From positions 1,426,001 to 1,490,000 of the forward strand of contig NZ_JALKBW010000001.1 in NCBI RefSeq assembly GCF_023017165.1: a stretch of 64,000 bases of DNA, read 5' to 3'. A model generated the notes under the pieces. That model did not search any database, had not been told where the DNA came from, and was given only the letters and a program-made list of their open reading frames with translations. Source of the DNA: Gordonia alkaliphila (GTDB taxonomy: Bacteria; Actinomycetota; Actinomycetes; Mycobacteriales; Mycobacteriaceae). The position numbers were made by a program, and so were the translations under genes. Below, in pieces: positions 1 through 8,581 of this stretch; within the stretch, counting starts at the first letter, position 1; each line of letters begins with the position of its first letter.

Positions 1-131
1 GCCGAGTCCGACCAGCCGTCGACCGGCTCGGTCTGGCGCAGCACCCGCGACACCGTCGAGGTGTGCACCCCGGCGCGGTCGGCGATCTCCTTCATCGTCG
101 GCGGCCGGGCGCTGCGCCTGGATGCGGACAT
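1..131 (-). CDS. LacI-family transcriptional regulator (N-terminal part only)
   Basis: The first 43 residues of a repressor are visible; the rest lies beyond the left edge of the window. The segment TMKEIADRAGVHTSTVSRVL (residues 12-31) is a textbook LacI-family helix-turn-helix followed by the start of the hinge. The ATG lies at 131-129. The gene is divergent from the glutaryl-CoA dehydrogenase gene, and a perfect 16-bp palindrome lies between them at 198-213. It is inferred to be a local, ligand-responsive regulator of that pair. The ligand cannot be judged because the sensor domain is missing. Confidence 0.85.
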   Translation of the reverse strand, partial: MSASRRSARPPTMKEIADRAGVHTSTVSRVLRQTEPVDGWSDS

Positions 132-197
132 CTCGGGGCCTTTCGGTGGTGGGGATTGACCCGATGGTGCGTGGCTGGTTAACCTCATTTCAACACG

Positions 198-213
198 GCG
201 CAATCGATTGCGC
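198..213. promoter_or_regulatory. Palindromic operator for the divergent LacI-type regulator
   Basis: GCGCAATCGATTGCGC is a perfect 16-bp palindrome with a central CG, as LacI-family operators have. It lies in the 144-bp region between the LacI-type gene and the acyl-CoA dehydrogenase gene. Its position suits autoregulation and repression of the catabolic pair. Binding by this protein is inferred. Confidence 0.6.
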
Positions 214-275
214 AAAGGATTGCGAGATCGTCGCGGCCGTGCGCTACAGCTTTCGCACCGGAGAAGGAAACCGCC

Positions 276-1463
276 ATGGCCGACACGCGCACCGTCACCG
301 AACTCTTCGCCCTCGACACCCTCCTGCACGACGACGAACGGCAGATCCGGGACACCGTCCGGCAGTTCGGCAACGAGAAGATCCGTCCGCACATCGCCGA
401 CTGGTTCGACGAGGCGCGGATCCCGGTGCGTGAGCTCGCGAAGGAGCTCGGCGGCCTCGGCGTGCTCGGCATGCACCTGGAGGGCTACGGCTGCGCCGGC
501 ATGAGCGCGGTGTCGTACGGGCTGGCCTGCCTGGAATTGGAGGCCATCGACTCGGGTATCCGCTCGCTGGTGTCGGTGCAGGGTTCGCTCGCGATGTTCG
601 CCATCCACCACTGGGGCAGCGAGGAGCAGAAGGAGCACTGGCTCCCGCAGATGGCGGCCGGTGACGCGATCGGCTGCTTCGGTCTCACCGAACCCGACTT
701 CGGCTCCGATCCCGGCGGCATGCGCACCCGGGCCGTCCGCGACGGCGGCGACTGGGTGCTCAACGGCACCAAGATGTGGATCACCAACGGCTCCGTCGCC
801 GACGTCGCCGTGGTGTGGGCCAACACCGACCTGGAGGAGGGCTCGCGGGGCATCCGCGGCTTCGTCGTGCCCACCGATACGCCGGGCTTCTCGGCGCCGG
901 AGATCCGCGCCAAGATGTCGCTGCGCGCGTCGGTGACCTCCGAGCTGGTCCTGGAGAACGTGCGGTTGCCCGAGTCGGCGATGCTGCCGAAGGCCGCCGG
1001 TCTGCGCGGTCCGCTGTCGTGCCTGAACGAGGCGCGCTTCGGCATCATCTTCGGCGCGATCGGCGCCGCGCGCGACTGCCTGGAGACCGCCGTCGACTAC
1101 GCGTCGACCCGTCTCGTCTTCGACAAGCCGCTCGCCGCCTACCAGCTGACGCAGGCCAAGCTCGCCGACATGGCGCTGGAGGTGGGTAAGGGCCACCTGC
1201 TGGCGTACCAGCTCGGACGGCTCAAGGATGCGGGCGAGGTGGAGCCGGCACAGGTCAGCCTCGGCAAGCTGAACAACACCCGCGAGGCCATCAAGGTGGC
1301 GCGCGAATGCCGAACCATTTTGGGGGCCAACGGCATCACGCTCGCGTACCCGGCGATTCGGCACGCCAACAACCTCGAGTCGGTGCTCACCTACGAGGGC
1401 ACCTCCGAGGTGCACCAGCTGAGCATCGGCCGCGCTCTCACCGGCGCCTCGGCCTTCCGGTGA
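276..1463 (+). CDS. gcdH: Glutaryl-CoA dehydrogenase
   Basis: 395-residue flavin acyl-CoA dehydrogenase. Family members of this type oxidise and decarboxylate glutaryl-CoA to crotonyl-CoA in lysine/tryptophan/glutarate breakdown. The glutaryl-type segment DSGIRSLVSVQGSLAMF follows the N-terminal helical domain, FGLTEPDFGSDPG marks the middle FAD domain, and the catalytic base is Glu374 in TYEGTSEVHQLSIGR, as in GCDH rather than short- or medium-chain enzymes. A purine-rich ribosome site (GGAGAAGGAAACC) precedes the ATG. The CoA-transferase gene downstream overlaps by 4 bases (GTGA), so the two are probably translated together. A divergent LacI-type regulator may control the operon. Confidence 0.9.
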   Translation: MADTRTVTELFALDTLLHDDERQIRDTVRQFGNEKIRPHIADWFDEARIPVRELAKELGGLGVLGMHLEGYGCAGMSAVSYGLACLELEAIDSGIRSLVSVQGSLAMFAIHHWGSEEQKEHWLPQMAAGDAIGCFGLTEPDFGSDPGGMRTRAVRDGGDWVLNGTKMWITNGSVADVAVVWANTDLEEGSRGIRGFVVPTDTPGFSAPEIRAKMSLRASVTSELVLENVRLPESAMLPKAAGLRGPLSCLNEARFGIIFGAIGAARDCLETAVDYASTRLVFDKPLAAYQLTQAKLADMALEVGKGHLLAYQLGRLKDAGEVEPAQVSLGKLNNTREAIKVARECRTILGANGITLAYPAIRHANNLESVLTYEGTSEVHQLSIGRALTGASAFR

Positions 1464-2578
1464 CCGACACCGCGGGCGCGCTCGACGGCCTGGTGATCGC
1501 CGACTTCGGTCGAGTGCTGGCCGGTCCGTACGCCACCATGTTGCTCGCCGACCTCGGCGCCGAGGTGATCAAGGTGGAGCGGCCCGACGGCGGCGACGAC
1601 ACCCGCTCGTGGGGCCCGCCGTTCGCCCACGGGCAGGCCACCTACTTTCAGGCGGCCAACCGGAACAAGATCTCGCGAGCGCTGAACCTGCGCGACGACG
1701 ACGATCTCGCAGCCGCCCGGGAGCTCGCCGCGCGCGCCGACGTGGTGGTGGAGAACTTCCTGCCCGGCGCCATGGACCGGTTGGGTCTGGGTTACGCGGC
1801 GGTGGCCGAGGCCAACCCGGGAGTGGTCTACTGCTCGATCACCGGTTTCGGCGGACACAACGACCTGCCCGGCTACGACCTGCTGGTGCAGGCGGTCGGC
1901 GGCCTGATGAGCGTCACCGGGCCGTCGCCGGACGAGCCGACCAAGGTGGGCGTCGCGCTGGTCGACGTGGTGACCGGGCTGCACGCAGCGGTCGGGATCC
2001 TGGCGGCGCTGCGGCACCGGGATGCCACCGGCCGCGGTCAGCGCATCGAGGTGAACCTGCTGTCGTCGTTGCTGTCGGCCCTGGTCAATCAGGCGTCGGG
2101 CTACGTGGGCGCGGGCGTGGTCCCGCGGGCGATGGGTAACAAGCACCCGAGTATCGCGCCCTACGAACTGGTGCCGACCGCCGATCGGGCGTTGGCGCTG
2201 GCCGTCGGGAACGACCGTCAGTTCCGCGCGCTGGTCACCGAACTCGGCGCCGCCGCGATGGCCGACGACCCGCGCTTCGGCACCAACACCGAACGGGTGG
2301 CGCACCGCGGCGCACTGCTCGAGGGGTTGACGCCGCTGCTCGCCGCGGACACCGCCGACGGCTGGTTCGGCCGCCTCACCGCGGTGGGCGTGCCGTGCGG
2401 TCCGGTGAACGACCTCGGGGAGGCGTTCGCCCTCGCGGAGCGGCTCGGCCTGGCGCCGATCGTCGAGATCGACGATCCGCGGCGCGACGGCCCGGTGCGG
2501 ACCGTCGCGCACCCGATCACCTTCTCAGAGACGCCGGCCACCTACCGGTCGGCGCCCCCGAGGCTCGGCGAAAGCTGA
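1460..2578 (+). CDS. CaiB/BaiF (family III) CoA-transferase, probably glutarate-activating
   Basis: 372 residues from a GTG that overlaps the gcdH stop. Family III CoA-transferases move CoA between carboxylic acids through an aspartyl-CoA anhydride; the expected aspartate is Asp169 in VALVDVVTG. The N-terminal VIADFGRVLAGPYATMLLADL and the later GRGQRIEVNLLSSLL motifs are typical. Translational coupling to glutaryl-CoA dehydrogenase suggests it makes glutaryl-CoA from glutarate, as SUGCT-type enzymes do. The family assignment is secure; the substrate is inferred from context. Confidence 0.85.
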   Translation: MTDTAGALDGLVIADFGRVLAGPYATMLLADLGAEVIKVERPDGGDDTRSWGPPFAHGQATYFQAANRNKISRALNLRDDDDLAAARELAARADVVVENFLPGAMDRLGLGYAAVAEANPGVVYCSITGFGGHNDLPGYDLLVQAVGGLMSVTGPSPDEPTKVGVALVDVVTGLHAAVGILAALRHRDATGRGQRIEVNLLSSLLSALVNQASGYVGAGVVPRAMGNKHPSIAPYELVPTADRALALAVGNDRQFRALVTELGAAAMADDPRFGTNTERVAHRGALLEGLTPLLAADTADGWFGRLTAVGVPCGPVNDLGEAFALAERLGLAPIVEIDDPRRDGPVRTVAHPITFSETPATYRSAPPRLGES

Positions 2579-2596
2579 GGCACGCGGCGGCTACGG

Positions 2597-3979
2597 TCAC
2601 CAATCCCAGATGAGGGTGCCGCCCGGCCCGGTCCGACAGGTGCCGATCGCCTCGGTTCGGGCGATCTGCGCCCGGGCGCCGGGTTCGTCGCAGCTCGATC
2701 CGGGTTCGACAGCCGGGCGTGACTTATGCGTCAGGTCGGTCCAGGCTTCGTTCAGCGCGCTGCAGTAGAGCGTGCCGTCGTCGGAGTAGTCGTCGAACTG
2801 ATCGGCACCGCACGGCTGACCTTCGACCGGTGCGGGCGTGACCGGCACGGTGACCGTCTCGGTCGGAGTCTGAGCCTGGACCGTCGGGGTGCTCGGCGTC
2901 GTCGTGGTCGTCACCGTGTGGGTGCTCGACGGTGCCGCAACCGTCGAGGCGGAGTTGTCCGACTGCCCGCTGCGAAAGACGAAGGTGCCCGCAGCCACGA
3001 GCGCGATGGCGGCGACGATGACGGCCCCCGGCAGAAGCCATTGGCTGCGGCCGGTGGTCGTGGTGTGCGCATGGCGCACGGCCGGTGCGGAGCCGACCAG
3101 GGTCGGGGAGTACGCCGGGCCGCCGGCGGGCACCGCACTGGGTTGGGCGGCGGCGGAGAGCGCCGCGACGAACTCGGCGCAGGCGCCGTAGCGCGAGGCC
3201 GGATCCTTGGCGAGTGCGCGTGCGAAGACCGCGTCCCACCCGGCCGGGACGTGCGGTGCCACGGTGGAGATCGGCGGGACCGGTCGGTGCAGGTGCGCTG
3301 CCATGAGCGCCGAGATCGAGGTCTCGGTGAACGGCGGACGGCCGGCGAGCAGGTGGTAGGCGGTGCAGGCCAGCGAGTAGATGTCCGACCGGTTGTCGAC
3401 GGGAGAACCGTCGATCGCTTCGGGACTGATGTACGACATGGTGCCGATGGTCATGCCGGTCGCGGTGAGCGACGTCGATTCCTCGGCGGCCTTGGCGATC
3501 CCGAAGTCGGCGAGCTTCACGGCGTCGAGCTCCGGAGGGTTCGCGTCGCGATCCCACGAGACCAAGATGTTGCCGGGCTTCACATCCCGGTGGGTGACCT
3601 TCTGGGTGCGCCACGCGTAGTCAAGGGCTGCGCCCGCCCCGGCGATCAGCGGCAGAACCAGATCCACGGGCAGCGGACCCCGCGACTGCACGAGGGCGCC
3701 GGCATCGGTGCCGTCGACGAATTCCATGGCGATCCAGAGGCTGCCGTCGTGCTCACCGCGGTCGTACACGGTGACGATGTTGGGGTGCGACAGCTGCGCG
3801 AGCAGGTCCGCTTCGCGCGCGAAGCGGGCGGTGAAGTCGTCGCTTCGGGAGAGCGCGACGGGCCGCAGTTTCAGCGCGTCCCGGCGCGGCAGACGCGGAT
3901 GCTCGACCAGGAACACCTGACCCATGCCGCCCGCGCCGAGCGGGCGCACGATTTTATAGCCGGCGATGGCGCTGGTCAT
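2597..3979 (-). CDS. Transmembrane Ser/Thr protein kinase (Pkn type)
   Basis: 460 residues. The start is chosen at 3979 because GGGAGAAG lies just upstream and MTSAIAGYKIVRPLGAGG begins directly with the kinase fold. A longer reading frame reaches 4045. Glycine loop 15-20, catalytic Lys37, HRD at 130-132 (VTHRDVKPGN), DFG at 158-160, a Thr-rich activation loop and SPE at 185-187 are all present, so the kinase should be active. A Pro/Ala/Thr linker leads to one membrane helix (about 315-336), then a Thr-rich stalk and an extracellular domain of about 80 residues with several cysteines, which may sense an outside signal. It converges on the CoA-transferase gene. Its targets are unknown. Confidence 0.9.
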   Translation of the reverse strand: MTSAIAGYKIVRPLGAGGMGQVFLVEHPRLPRRDALKLRPVALSRSDDFTARFAREADLLAQLSHPNIVTVYDRGEHDGSLWIAMEFVDGTDAGALVQSRGPLPVDLVLPLIAGAGAALDYAWRTQKVTHRDVKPGNILVSWDRDANPPELDAVKLADFGIAKAAEESTSLTATGMTIGTMSYISPEAIDGSPVDNRSDIYSLACTAYHLLAGRPPFTETSISALMAAHLHRPVPPISTVAPHVPAGWDAVFARALAKDPASRYGACAEFVAALSAAAQPSAVPAGGPAYSPTLVGSAPAVRHAHTTTTGRSQWLLPGAVIVAAIALVAAGTFVFRSGQSDNSASTVAAPSSTHTVTTTTTPSTPTVQAQTPTETVTVPVTPAPVEGQPCGADQFDDYSDDGTLYCSALNEAWTDLTHKSRPAVEPGSSCDEPGARAQIARTEAIGTCRTGPGGTLIWDW

Positions 3980-4056
3980 GAAGGTTGCTTCTCCCTCGAT
4001 GCGAGAACCGCGACCGACCCCAAGGCTGGGGTCGGTCGCGGACACTTCGACTCGTC

Positions 4057-4620
4057 CTACTTGGTCAGGTTGACCGTCACACCGTCGGAGAACATGGAGT
4101 CGTGCAGCTCCAGGCTCTGGGCCGTGGCGTCCTTCGGCATGTCGAAGACCAGCTTGACGTCAACGCTGTTGCCCGGGTTGATGCTGTCCCAGACCGCGAT
4201 GTCGGTGTCGCCCAACGCGATCTGCGCGGTGGAGTCGCTCTCGAAGGTGCGACCCTGACTGTCCTTCAGCTTCTGCTCGCTGGGGCTGAACGACTGGGGC
4301 TTGTCACCGGTGTTGGACACCGTCAGCGTGACGACCACGAACTGGCCCTGGGCCTGCTCGGTGAGGTACGGGTTGTCGCCGACCTCGGACAAGCCCGACT
4401 CGACGCCTGTGACGGTGAATTCGAACTTCCCGTCGCGCACCGGGGTGTTGAGGCCGGCGGTCTTGCCCTTGTCGTCGGACTTGTTGCCGTTTTCCGACGT
4501 GCTGGACGAGGAATCGGCGGAGTCCTCGGCGGTTTCGCCTCCACTGGTTGCGCCGATGATGATGCCGATGACCACCAGGACTCCGAGGACGATCCAGAGC
4601 CACTTGCGGCTCTTCTTCAC
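4057..4620 (-). CDS. DUF4352-type secreted or anchored protein; 5' end probably frameshifted
   Basis: The readable frame gives 187 residues from a GTG: a positively charged start (KKSRKW), one membrane helix ([18 protein letters not shown]), a Ser/Asp-rich linker, then a beta-rich domain with [17 protein letters not shown] and [15 protein letters not shown], typical of DUF4352. The GTG has no ribosome site. In another frame an ATG at 4684, preceded by AGAAGGAAACAC, starts a Pro/Thr-rich [18 protein letters not shown] segment, exactly the cytosolic tail such proteins carry. One base too many in the C-runs at about 4620-4680 would explain this; the intact protein would have about 208 residues. 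The function of the domain is unknown. It lies just upstream of the kinase gene on the same strand. Confidence 0.75.
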   Translation of the reverse strand: MKKSRKWLWIVLGVLVVIGIIIGATSGGETAEDSADSSSSTSENGNKSDDKGKTAGLNTPVRDGKFEFTVTGVESGLSEVGDNPYLTEQAQGQFVVVTLTVSNTGDKPQSFSPSEQKLKDSQGRTFESDSTAQIALGDTDIAVWDSINPGNSVDVKLVFDMPKDATAQSLELHDSMFSDGVTVNLTK

Positions 4621-4908
4621 CGGCGGAGGGGCCGGGGGCGGTAGTAGCCGGAGGCGGTGTGCCGGGCGGGGGAGGAGTCGTCATGTGTTTCCTTCTTCTG
4701 ACGGCCAGAGCGTGATCTGGAACATGCTGGAGGATATGTGATGCCTCCGACACTGTCGGCGTGTCGTCCGAACGGCCGACATGCTCGCGGTCCGTCGTGC
4801 GGCGCGCCACAGGCGACGCGCCGGGGCCGCCCGCGCGGGTAACGTTCGACGGCCGGAGCACGACATACCGGCCAACAGCACGTCGGAGAAGTTCCGGGGA
4901 GGAGAGCC

Positions 4909-5064
4909 ATGTCATCGCTATCCAACGATCGGGGTCGACGGCGCTCTGGACGCGAGGTCGCCCGCACCGTGTGGGGACGTCTCCGTGCCCCGCGGTCCCT
5001 GGCCGCCGACCGCGAGCGCCTGGTGACGACGGAAGAATTCCGTCGCCTGCGCCGCGCTGCGTGA
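4909..5064 (+). CDS. Small basic hypothetical protein (51 aa)
   Basis: A short frame starting MSSLSNDRGRRRSGREV and ending EEFRRLRRAA. It is very rich in Arg and has no membrane segment. A strong ribosome site (GGGGAGGAGAGCC) directly before the ATG is the main support. It lies in an otherwise empty stretch between the divergent DUF4352 gene and a membrane protein gene. The product is not recognised; it could bind nucleic acid or a membrane surface, but nothing shows this. Confidence 0.5.
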   Translation: MSSLSNDRGRRRSGREVARTVWGRLRAPRSLAADRERLVTTEEFRRLRRAA

Positions 5065-5107
5065 GTCCTCGCCGCCGCTGTTCGTCTGATTCGGGCACAG
5101 TGGAGGC

Positions 5108-5629
5108 GTGAAGTCTGTCCTCGCCACGTTCCGTCGTTCGCCCGGCTCGATCGTCGCCGCGCTTCGCGCCGCGACCCTCCGGCAAGCCGTGGTGGCGTTC
5201 CTGGTGGCCGCCGTGATGTTGGTCCTCGTCGGACTGGCGACCGTGCTGATCCCCAACTCTCTGTTCAGCCGGGAGATCCCGCCGACGGCGTGGAACTATC
5301 CGGTGTGGATTCTCACCGCGGTGCTGGCGGGTCTCCTCGCCGCCACCTATGTGATGGACAAGGACGCGCCCGCGGTGGAGCAGACCGATCGGGAAGGGCG
5401 CTGGGGCATCCTCGGCGCGGGCCTCACCTGGTTCGCCGTCGGTTGCCCGGTGTGCAACAAGATCGCTTTGCTCGCGCTCGGTTACTCCGGTGCGCTGGCC
5501 TGGTTCGCGCCGTTGCAGCCGGTGTTGGCGGTCGCCGCCCTGCTGCTGCTGTGGTTCGCACTGGCCCGACGACTCGAAGGCGCGCAGATGTGCGCGCTCC
5601 CGCCGGTGGCCGCGGGGGCGACCGGCTAG
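5108..5629 (+). CDS. Integral membrane protein with a GCPVCNK motif
   Basis: 173 residues from a GTG with GGAGGC just upstream. Four or so hydrophobic helices are visible, at about 25-48, 65-83, 103-125 and 133-150. The short motif GCPVCNKIALLALG at the start of the third or fourth helix holds a CxxC pair within the membrane. Such a pair could be a thiol-redox or metal site, but this is not established. The exact family is not recognised. The stop overlaps the end of the convergent S4-domain gene by 4 bases. Confidence 0.7.
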   Translation: MKSVLATFRRSPGSIVAALRAATLRQAVVAFLVAAVMLVLVGLATVLIPNSLFSREIPPTAWNYPVWILTAVLAGLLAATYVMDKDAPAVEQTDREGRWGILGAGLTWFAVGCPVCNKIALLALGYSGALAWFAPLQPVLAVAALLLLWFALARRLEGAQMCALPPVAAGATG

Positions 5630-5856
5630 CTGCTCGGTGCCGTGCGCACGCGCACGCTGATTCCGCCGATCTCCACCACGTCGCCGTCGTGCAGCTGCCG
5701 TCCGCGGCGGGTCTCCAGCTCGTCGTTCACGGTGACGAGCCCGTCGGCGAGGACCATTTTGGCGTCGGCGCCGGTCTCGATCAGACTGGCCAGCTTCAAG
5801 AACTGGCCCAGGCGGATGCTGTCGTCGCGAATCTCGATGTCGTCCACCCGGCCCAT
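5626..5856 (-). CDS. S4-domain RNA-binding protein (YbcJ/RqcP-like size)
   Basis: 76 residues that are essentially one S4 RNA-binding fold: [51 protein letters not shown] in outline, with the helix pair, the conserved GLVTVN strand and the GDVV turn. S4 domains bind structured RNA, usually rRNA or tRNA. Stand-alone versions of this size are often named YbcJ-like. The gene is compact and converges on the membrane protein gene with a 4-base overlap. The RNA target is unknown. Confidence 0.85.
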   Translation of the reverse strand: MGRVDDIEIRDDSIRLGQFLKLASLIETGADAKMVLADGLVTVNDELETRRGRQLHDGDVVEIGGISVRVRTAPSS

Positions 5857-5963
5857 TGTGCCCCGGGCGGCCCGCCCGGCCCGCCTCTGCTGACCGCATC
5901 ACCGCGGTGACGTGTGTTACCGGGCGGTACAGTCGGCGTCGTGACCGGCCTACACTCGGTGTC

Positions 5964-6446
5964 ATGACCGCGATCGAATTCACGCCCACCGCCGACCTCG
6001 TCGACCAGATCGGCGACGACGTCCGCAGTTGCGACACCCAGTTCACCCAGTACGGCGGTAACCGCGAGTTCGTCGGCGTGGTGACGACGGTGCGCTGCTT
6101 CCAGGACAACGCGCTGCTCAAGTCCATCCTGTCCGAGCCGAACCCGGGCGGTGTCCTGGTGATCGACGGCGGCGGCTCGCTGCACACCGCGCTGGTCGGC
6201 GACATCATCGCCGAACTGGGCCGCAGCAACGGCTGGGCCGGGATCGTCGCCAACGGCGCCATCCGCGACGCCAAGACCATCGGCACCATGGCCATCGGCG
6301 TGAAGGCCCTCGGCACCAACCCGCGCAAGTCGTCCAAGACCGCGGTCGGCGAGCGCGACGTGCCGGTGGAGCTGGGCGGCATCGTCTTCACCCCCGGCGA
6401 CCACCTCTATTCCGACGACGACGGCATCGTCGTCGTGACGCCCTGA
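5964..6446 (+). CDS. rraA: RraA-family protein
   Basis: 160 residues. The fold is given by [40 protein letters not shown] and [26 protein letters not shown]. These are the swivelling-domain motifs shared by RraA (an RNase E regulator in E. coli) and 4-hydroxy-4-methyl-2-oxoglutarate aldolases. NGAIRD carries the Arg/Asp used by the aldolases. The two activities cannot be told apart by eye. The start is the ATG at 5964, which sits 7 bases after TACACT, a TAnnnT -10 box, so the message is probably leaderless. gabD2 follows 40 bases downstream on the same strand. Confidence 0.85.
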   Translation: MTAIEFTPTADLVDQIGDDVRSCDTQFTQYGGNREFVGVVTTVRCFQDNALLKSILSEPNPGGVLVIDGGGSLHTALVGDIIAELGRSNGWAGIVANGAIRDAKTIGTMAIGVKALGTNPRKSSKTAVGERDVPVELGGIVFTPGDHLYSDDDGIVVVTP

Positions 6447-6486
6447 CGCGCACCAGCCCGTTTCCCACCTGAACTGGAGAAGAACC

Positions 6487-8040
6487 ATGGCTAAGCCCAC
6501 CCCCGCGTATTTCAAGCGATTGGCCGCCCTCGCGGCGATCGACGACCCCGCCGACCGCCCGGCCAAGCCGGTACTCGAAGCCTTCAGCGGCGCCGAGATG
6601 GCAACCATCCCGGTGGCCGCGGTCGAGGACCTGGAGCTGGCCGTCGAGCGTGCCCGCTTGGCGCAGGTCGAGTGGTCGCAGCGCAGCGCTGCCGAGCGTG
6701 CCGCCGTGCTGAGCCGCTTCTCCGAGCTGGTGTACGACAACGCCGACGCGCTGATGGACATCGCGCAGGCCGAGACCGGCAAGGCGCGCATCTACGCCCA
6801 GGAAGAGGTCCTGGACGTGGCGCTCACCGCGCGCTACTACGCCACCCACGGCCCCAAGATGCTGGCCGAGCGCAAGGTGCCCGGCATGATCCCGGGCGCC
6901 ACCGACGTTCGCGTCCGCTTCCAGCCCAAGGGCGTGGTCGGCGTGATCAGCCCGTGGAACTACCCGCTGACCCTGGCCGTGTCCGACGCGGTCGCCGCGC
7001 TCGTCGCCGGCAACGCCGTGGTGATCAAGCCGGACAGCAACACCCCGTACTGCGCGCTGGCCCTGGCCGAGCTGCTGTACCAGGCGGGTCTGGCCCGCGA
7101 GCTGTTCGCCGTGGTCCCCGGGCCGGGTTCGGTGATCGGCCAGGCCATCGTGGAGAACACCGACTACCTGATGTTCACCGGCTCCTCGGCCACCGGCGCG
7201 CTGCTGGCGCAGCAGGCGAGCAAGCGCCTCATCGGCTTCTCCGCGGAGCTCGGCGGCAAGAACCCGATGATCATCACCGCCGACGTCGACATCGACCGCG
7301 CCGTCGAGGGCGCCGCTCGCGCCTGCTTCTCCAACTCGGGTCAGCTGTGCATCTCGATCGAGCGGATCTACGTCGACGCGTCGATCGTCGACGAATTCAC
7401 GAGCAAGTTCGCCGACTACGTCGAGAAGATGAACCTCTCGGCCAGCTACGACCTGTCGGCCGACATGGGCTCGCTCGCCTCCGCCGACCAGGTGAAGACG
7501 CTGGAAGAGCACGTCGACGACGCGGTGTCGAAGGGTGCGACGGTGCTGGCCGGCGGCCGCAAGCGCGCCGACCTCGGGCCGTTCTTCTATGCCCCCACAG
7601 TGCTCACCGACGTCACCGAGGACATGCTGTGCTTCCGTGACGAGACCTTCGGCCCGCTGGTGTCGATCTACCCGGTGGCCTCGATCGACGAAGCCGTCGA
7701 GCGCGCCAACGACACCGAGTACGGCCTCAACGCGAGCGTTTTCGCCGGGAGCAGCGCTCTGGCGCAGCGGATCGCCGAGCGCCTGCGCGCCGGCACCGTG
7801 AACATCAACGAGGGCTACGCCGCGGCCTGGGGTTCCACGGCCGCGCCGATGGGCGGCATGGGCAAGTCCGGTGTGGGTCGCCGCCACGGCGAGGAGGGTC
7901 TGCACAAGTACACCGAACCGCAGACCATCGCCGCCCAGCGTTTCATCGGCCTGGACGGGATGGCGGGCGTGCCGCGCAACGTCTTCCTCAAGCTGACGCC
8001 GCTGGCGATCCGCACCCTGAAGTACCTGCCGGGTCGGTAA
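6487..8040 (+). CDS. gabD2: Succinate-semialdehyde dehydrogenase (NADP+)
   Basis: 517 residues, very close in length and sequence style to M. tuberculosis GabD2 (Rv1731). It oxidises succinate semialdehyde to succinate. The aldehyde dehydrogenase motifs are complete: GVVGVISPWNYPL for the cofactor site, GFSAELGGKNP with general base Glu254, and FSNSGQLCIS with nucleophile Cys288. The C-terminal PMGGMGKSGVGRRHGEEG is typical of this subfamily. CTGGAGAAGAACC gives a good ribosome site. It is probably co-transcribed with the RraA-like gene. Confidence 0.9.
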   Translation: MAKPTPAYFKRLAALAAIDDPADRPAKPVLEAFSGAEMATIPVAAVEDLELAVERARLAQVEWSQRSAAERAAVLSRFSELVYDNADALMDIAQAETGKARIYAQEEVLDVALTARYYATHGPKMLAERKVPGMIPGATDVRVRFQPKGVVGVISPWNYPLTLAVSDAVAALVAGNAVVIKPDSNTPYCALALAELLYQAGLARELFAVVPGPGSVIGQAIVENTDYLMFTGSSATGALLAQQASKRLIGFSAELGGKNPMIITADVDIDRAVEGAARACFSNSGQLCISIERIYVDASIVDEFTSKFADYVEKMNLSASYDLSADMGSLASADQVKTLEEHVDDAVSKGATVLAGGRKRADLGPFFYAPTVLTDVTEDMLCFRDETFGPLVSIYPVASIDEAVERANDTEYGLNASVFAGSSALAQRIAERLRAGTVNINEGYAAAWGSTAAPMGGMGKSGVGRRHGEEGLHKYTEPQTIAAQRFIGLDGMAGVPRNVFLKLTPLAIRTLKYLPGR

Positions 8041-8059
8041 GCCGACCGGCTGTTGCCGT

Positions 8060-8085
8060 CGACGCGCGCTGGCTCAGGCGCGTCG
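8060..8085. terminator. Hairpin between convergent genes
   Basis: CGACGCGC pairs with GCGCGTCG (8-bp stem, 10-base loop) between the gabD2 stop and the convergent gene. It overlaps the last codons of that convergent gene. No T-run follows. It probably serves as an intrinsic-like terminator for gabD2. Confidence 0.4.
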
Positions 8086-8568
8086 GCGGCAGCGTCGTGT
8101 CATGGCCACGATCAGCGCGATGACGGCCACCAGCGCGGCGACCATGCCCGGGGTGATCCGATCGCCCGGCAGCTGGGTGGGCGACGTGCGCCGCAGCTGC
8201 GTGAACGCCTCGCGCGCCGCATCGGCCTGCGCGACCGAATCGGCCGGCCGTGCCGCGGGCGCGGCGGGCTTCGGGGCTTCCGCCGTGGGAGCTTCTGTCT
8301 GAGGAGCTTCGTCGGCCGGCGGCACCGCCTTCGCGGCTGGGACCGCCTTCTTGGCAGGGGCCTTTTTCGCCGGCGCCTTGGCGGGCGCCGCCTTCTTGGC
8401 AGGGGCCTTCTTCGCCGGGGCCTTCTTGGCAGGAGCCTTCTTGGCGGGGGCCTTCTTCGCCGGAGTCTTCTTGGCGGGCGCCTTCTCGGCGGGGGCTTGC
8501 TCAGCGGCCGGGGTCGGCTCGGCGTCGTCGTTCCGGCCGATGGGCGCGGTGGATTCGTTGTCGGCCAC
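8074..8568 (-). CDS. Lys/Ala/Pro-rich protein with a C-terminal membrane anchor
   Basis: 164 residues. An acidic start (MADNESTAPIGRNDDAEP) is followed by about 55 residues of PAKKA-type repeats (roughly 27-80). These resemble the basic tails of mycobacterial HupB and H1-like proteins. A Glu/Pro/Ala-rich stretch follows, then a single hydrophobic helix near the C-terminus (MVAALVAVIALIVAM) ending in RRCRRRA. The basic repeats suggest contact with DNA or acidic polymers, and the helix suggests membrane attachment, so it could tether nucleic acid or wall polymers to the membrane. That role is inference. The frame overlaps no other gene and is 13 bases from the next gene, on the same strand. Confidence 0.65.
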   Translation of the reverse strand: MADNESTAPIGRNDDAEPTPAAEQAPAEKAPAKKTPAKKAPAKKAPAKKAPAKKAPAKKAAPAKAPAKKAPAKKAVPAAKAVPPADEAPQTEAPTAEAPKPAAPAARPADSVAQADAAREAFTQLRRTSPTQLPGDRITPGMVAALVAVIALIVAMTRRCRRRA

Positions 8569-8581
8569 GGTGGGCGTCTCC

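Noticed and set aside
4304-6391. A 695-residue open frame on the minus strand
   Set aside because: It overlaps four better-supported genes, has the His/Arg-rich make-up of an antisense shadow in GC-rich DNA and matches no family.
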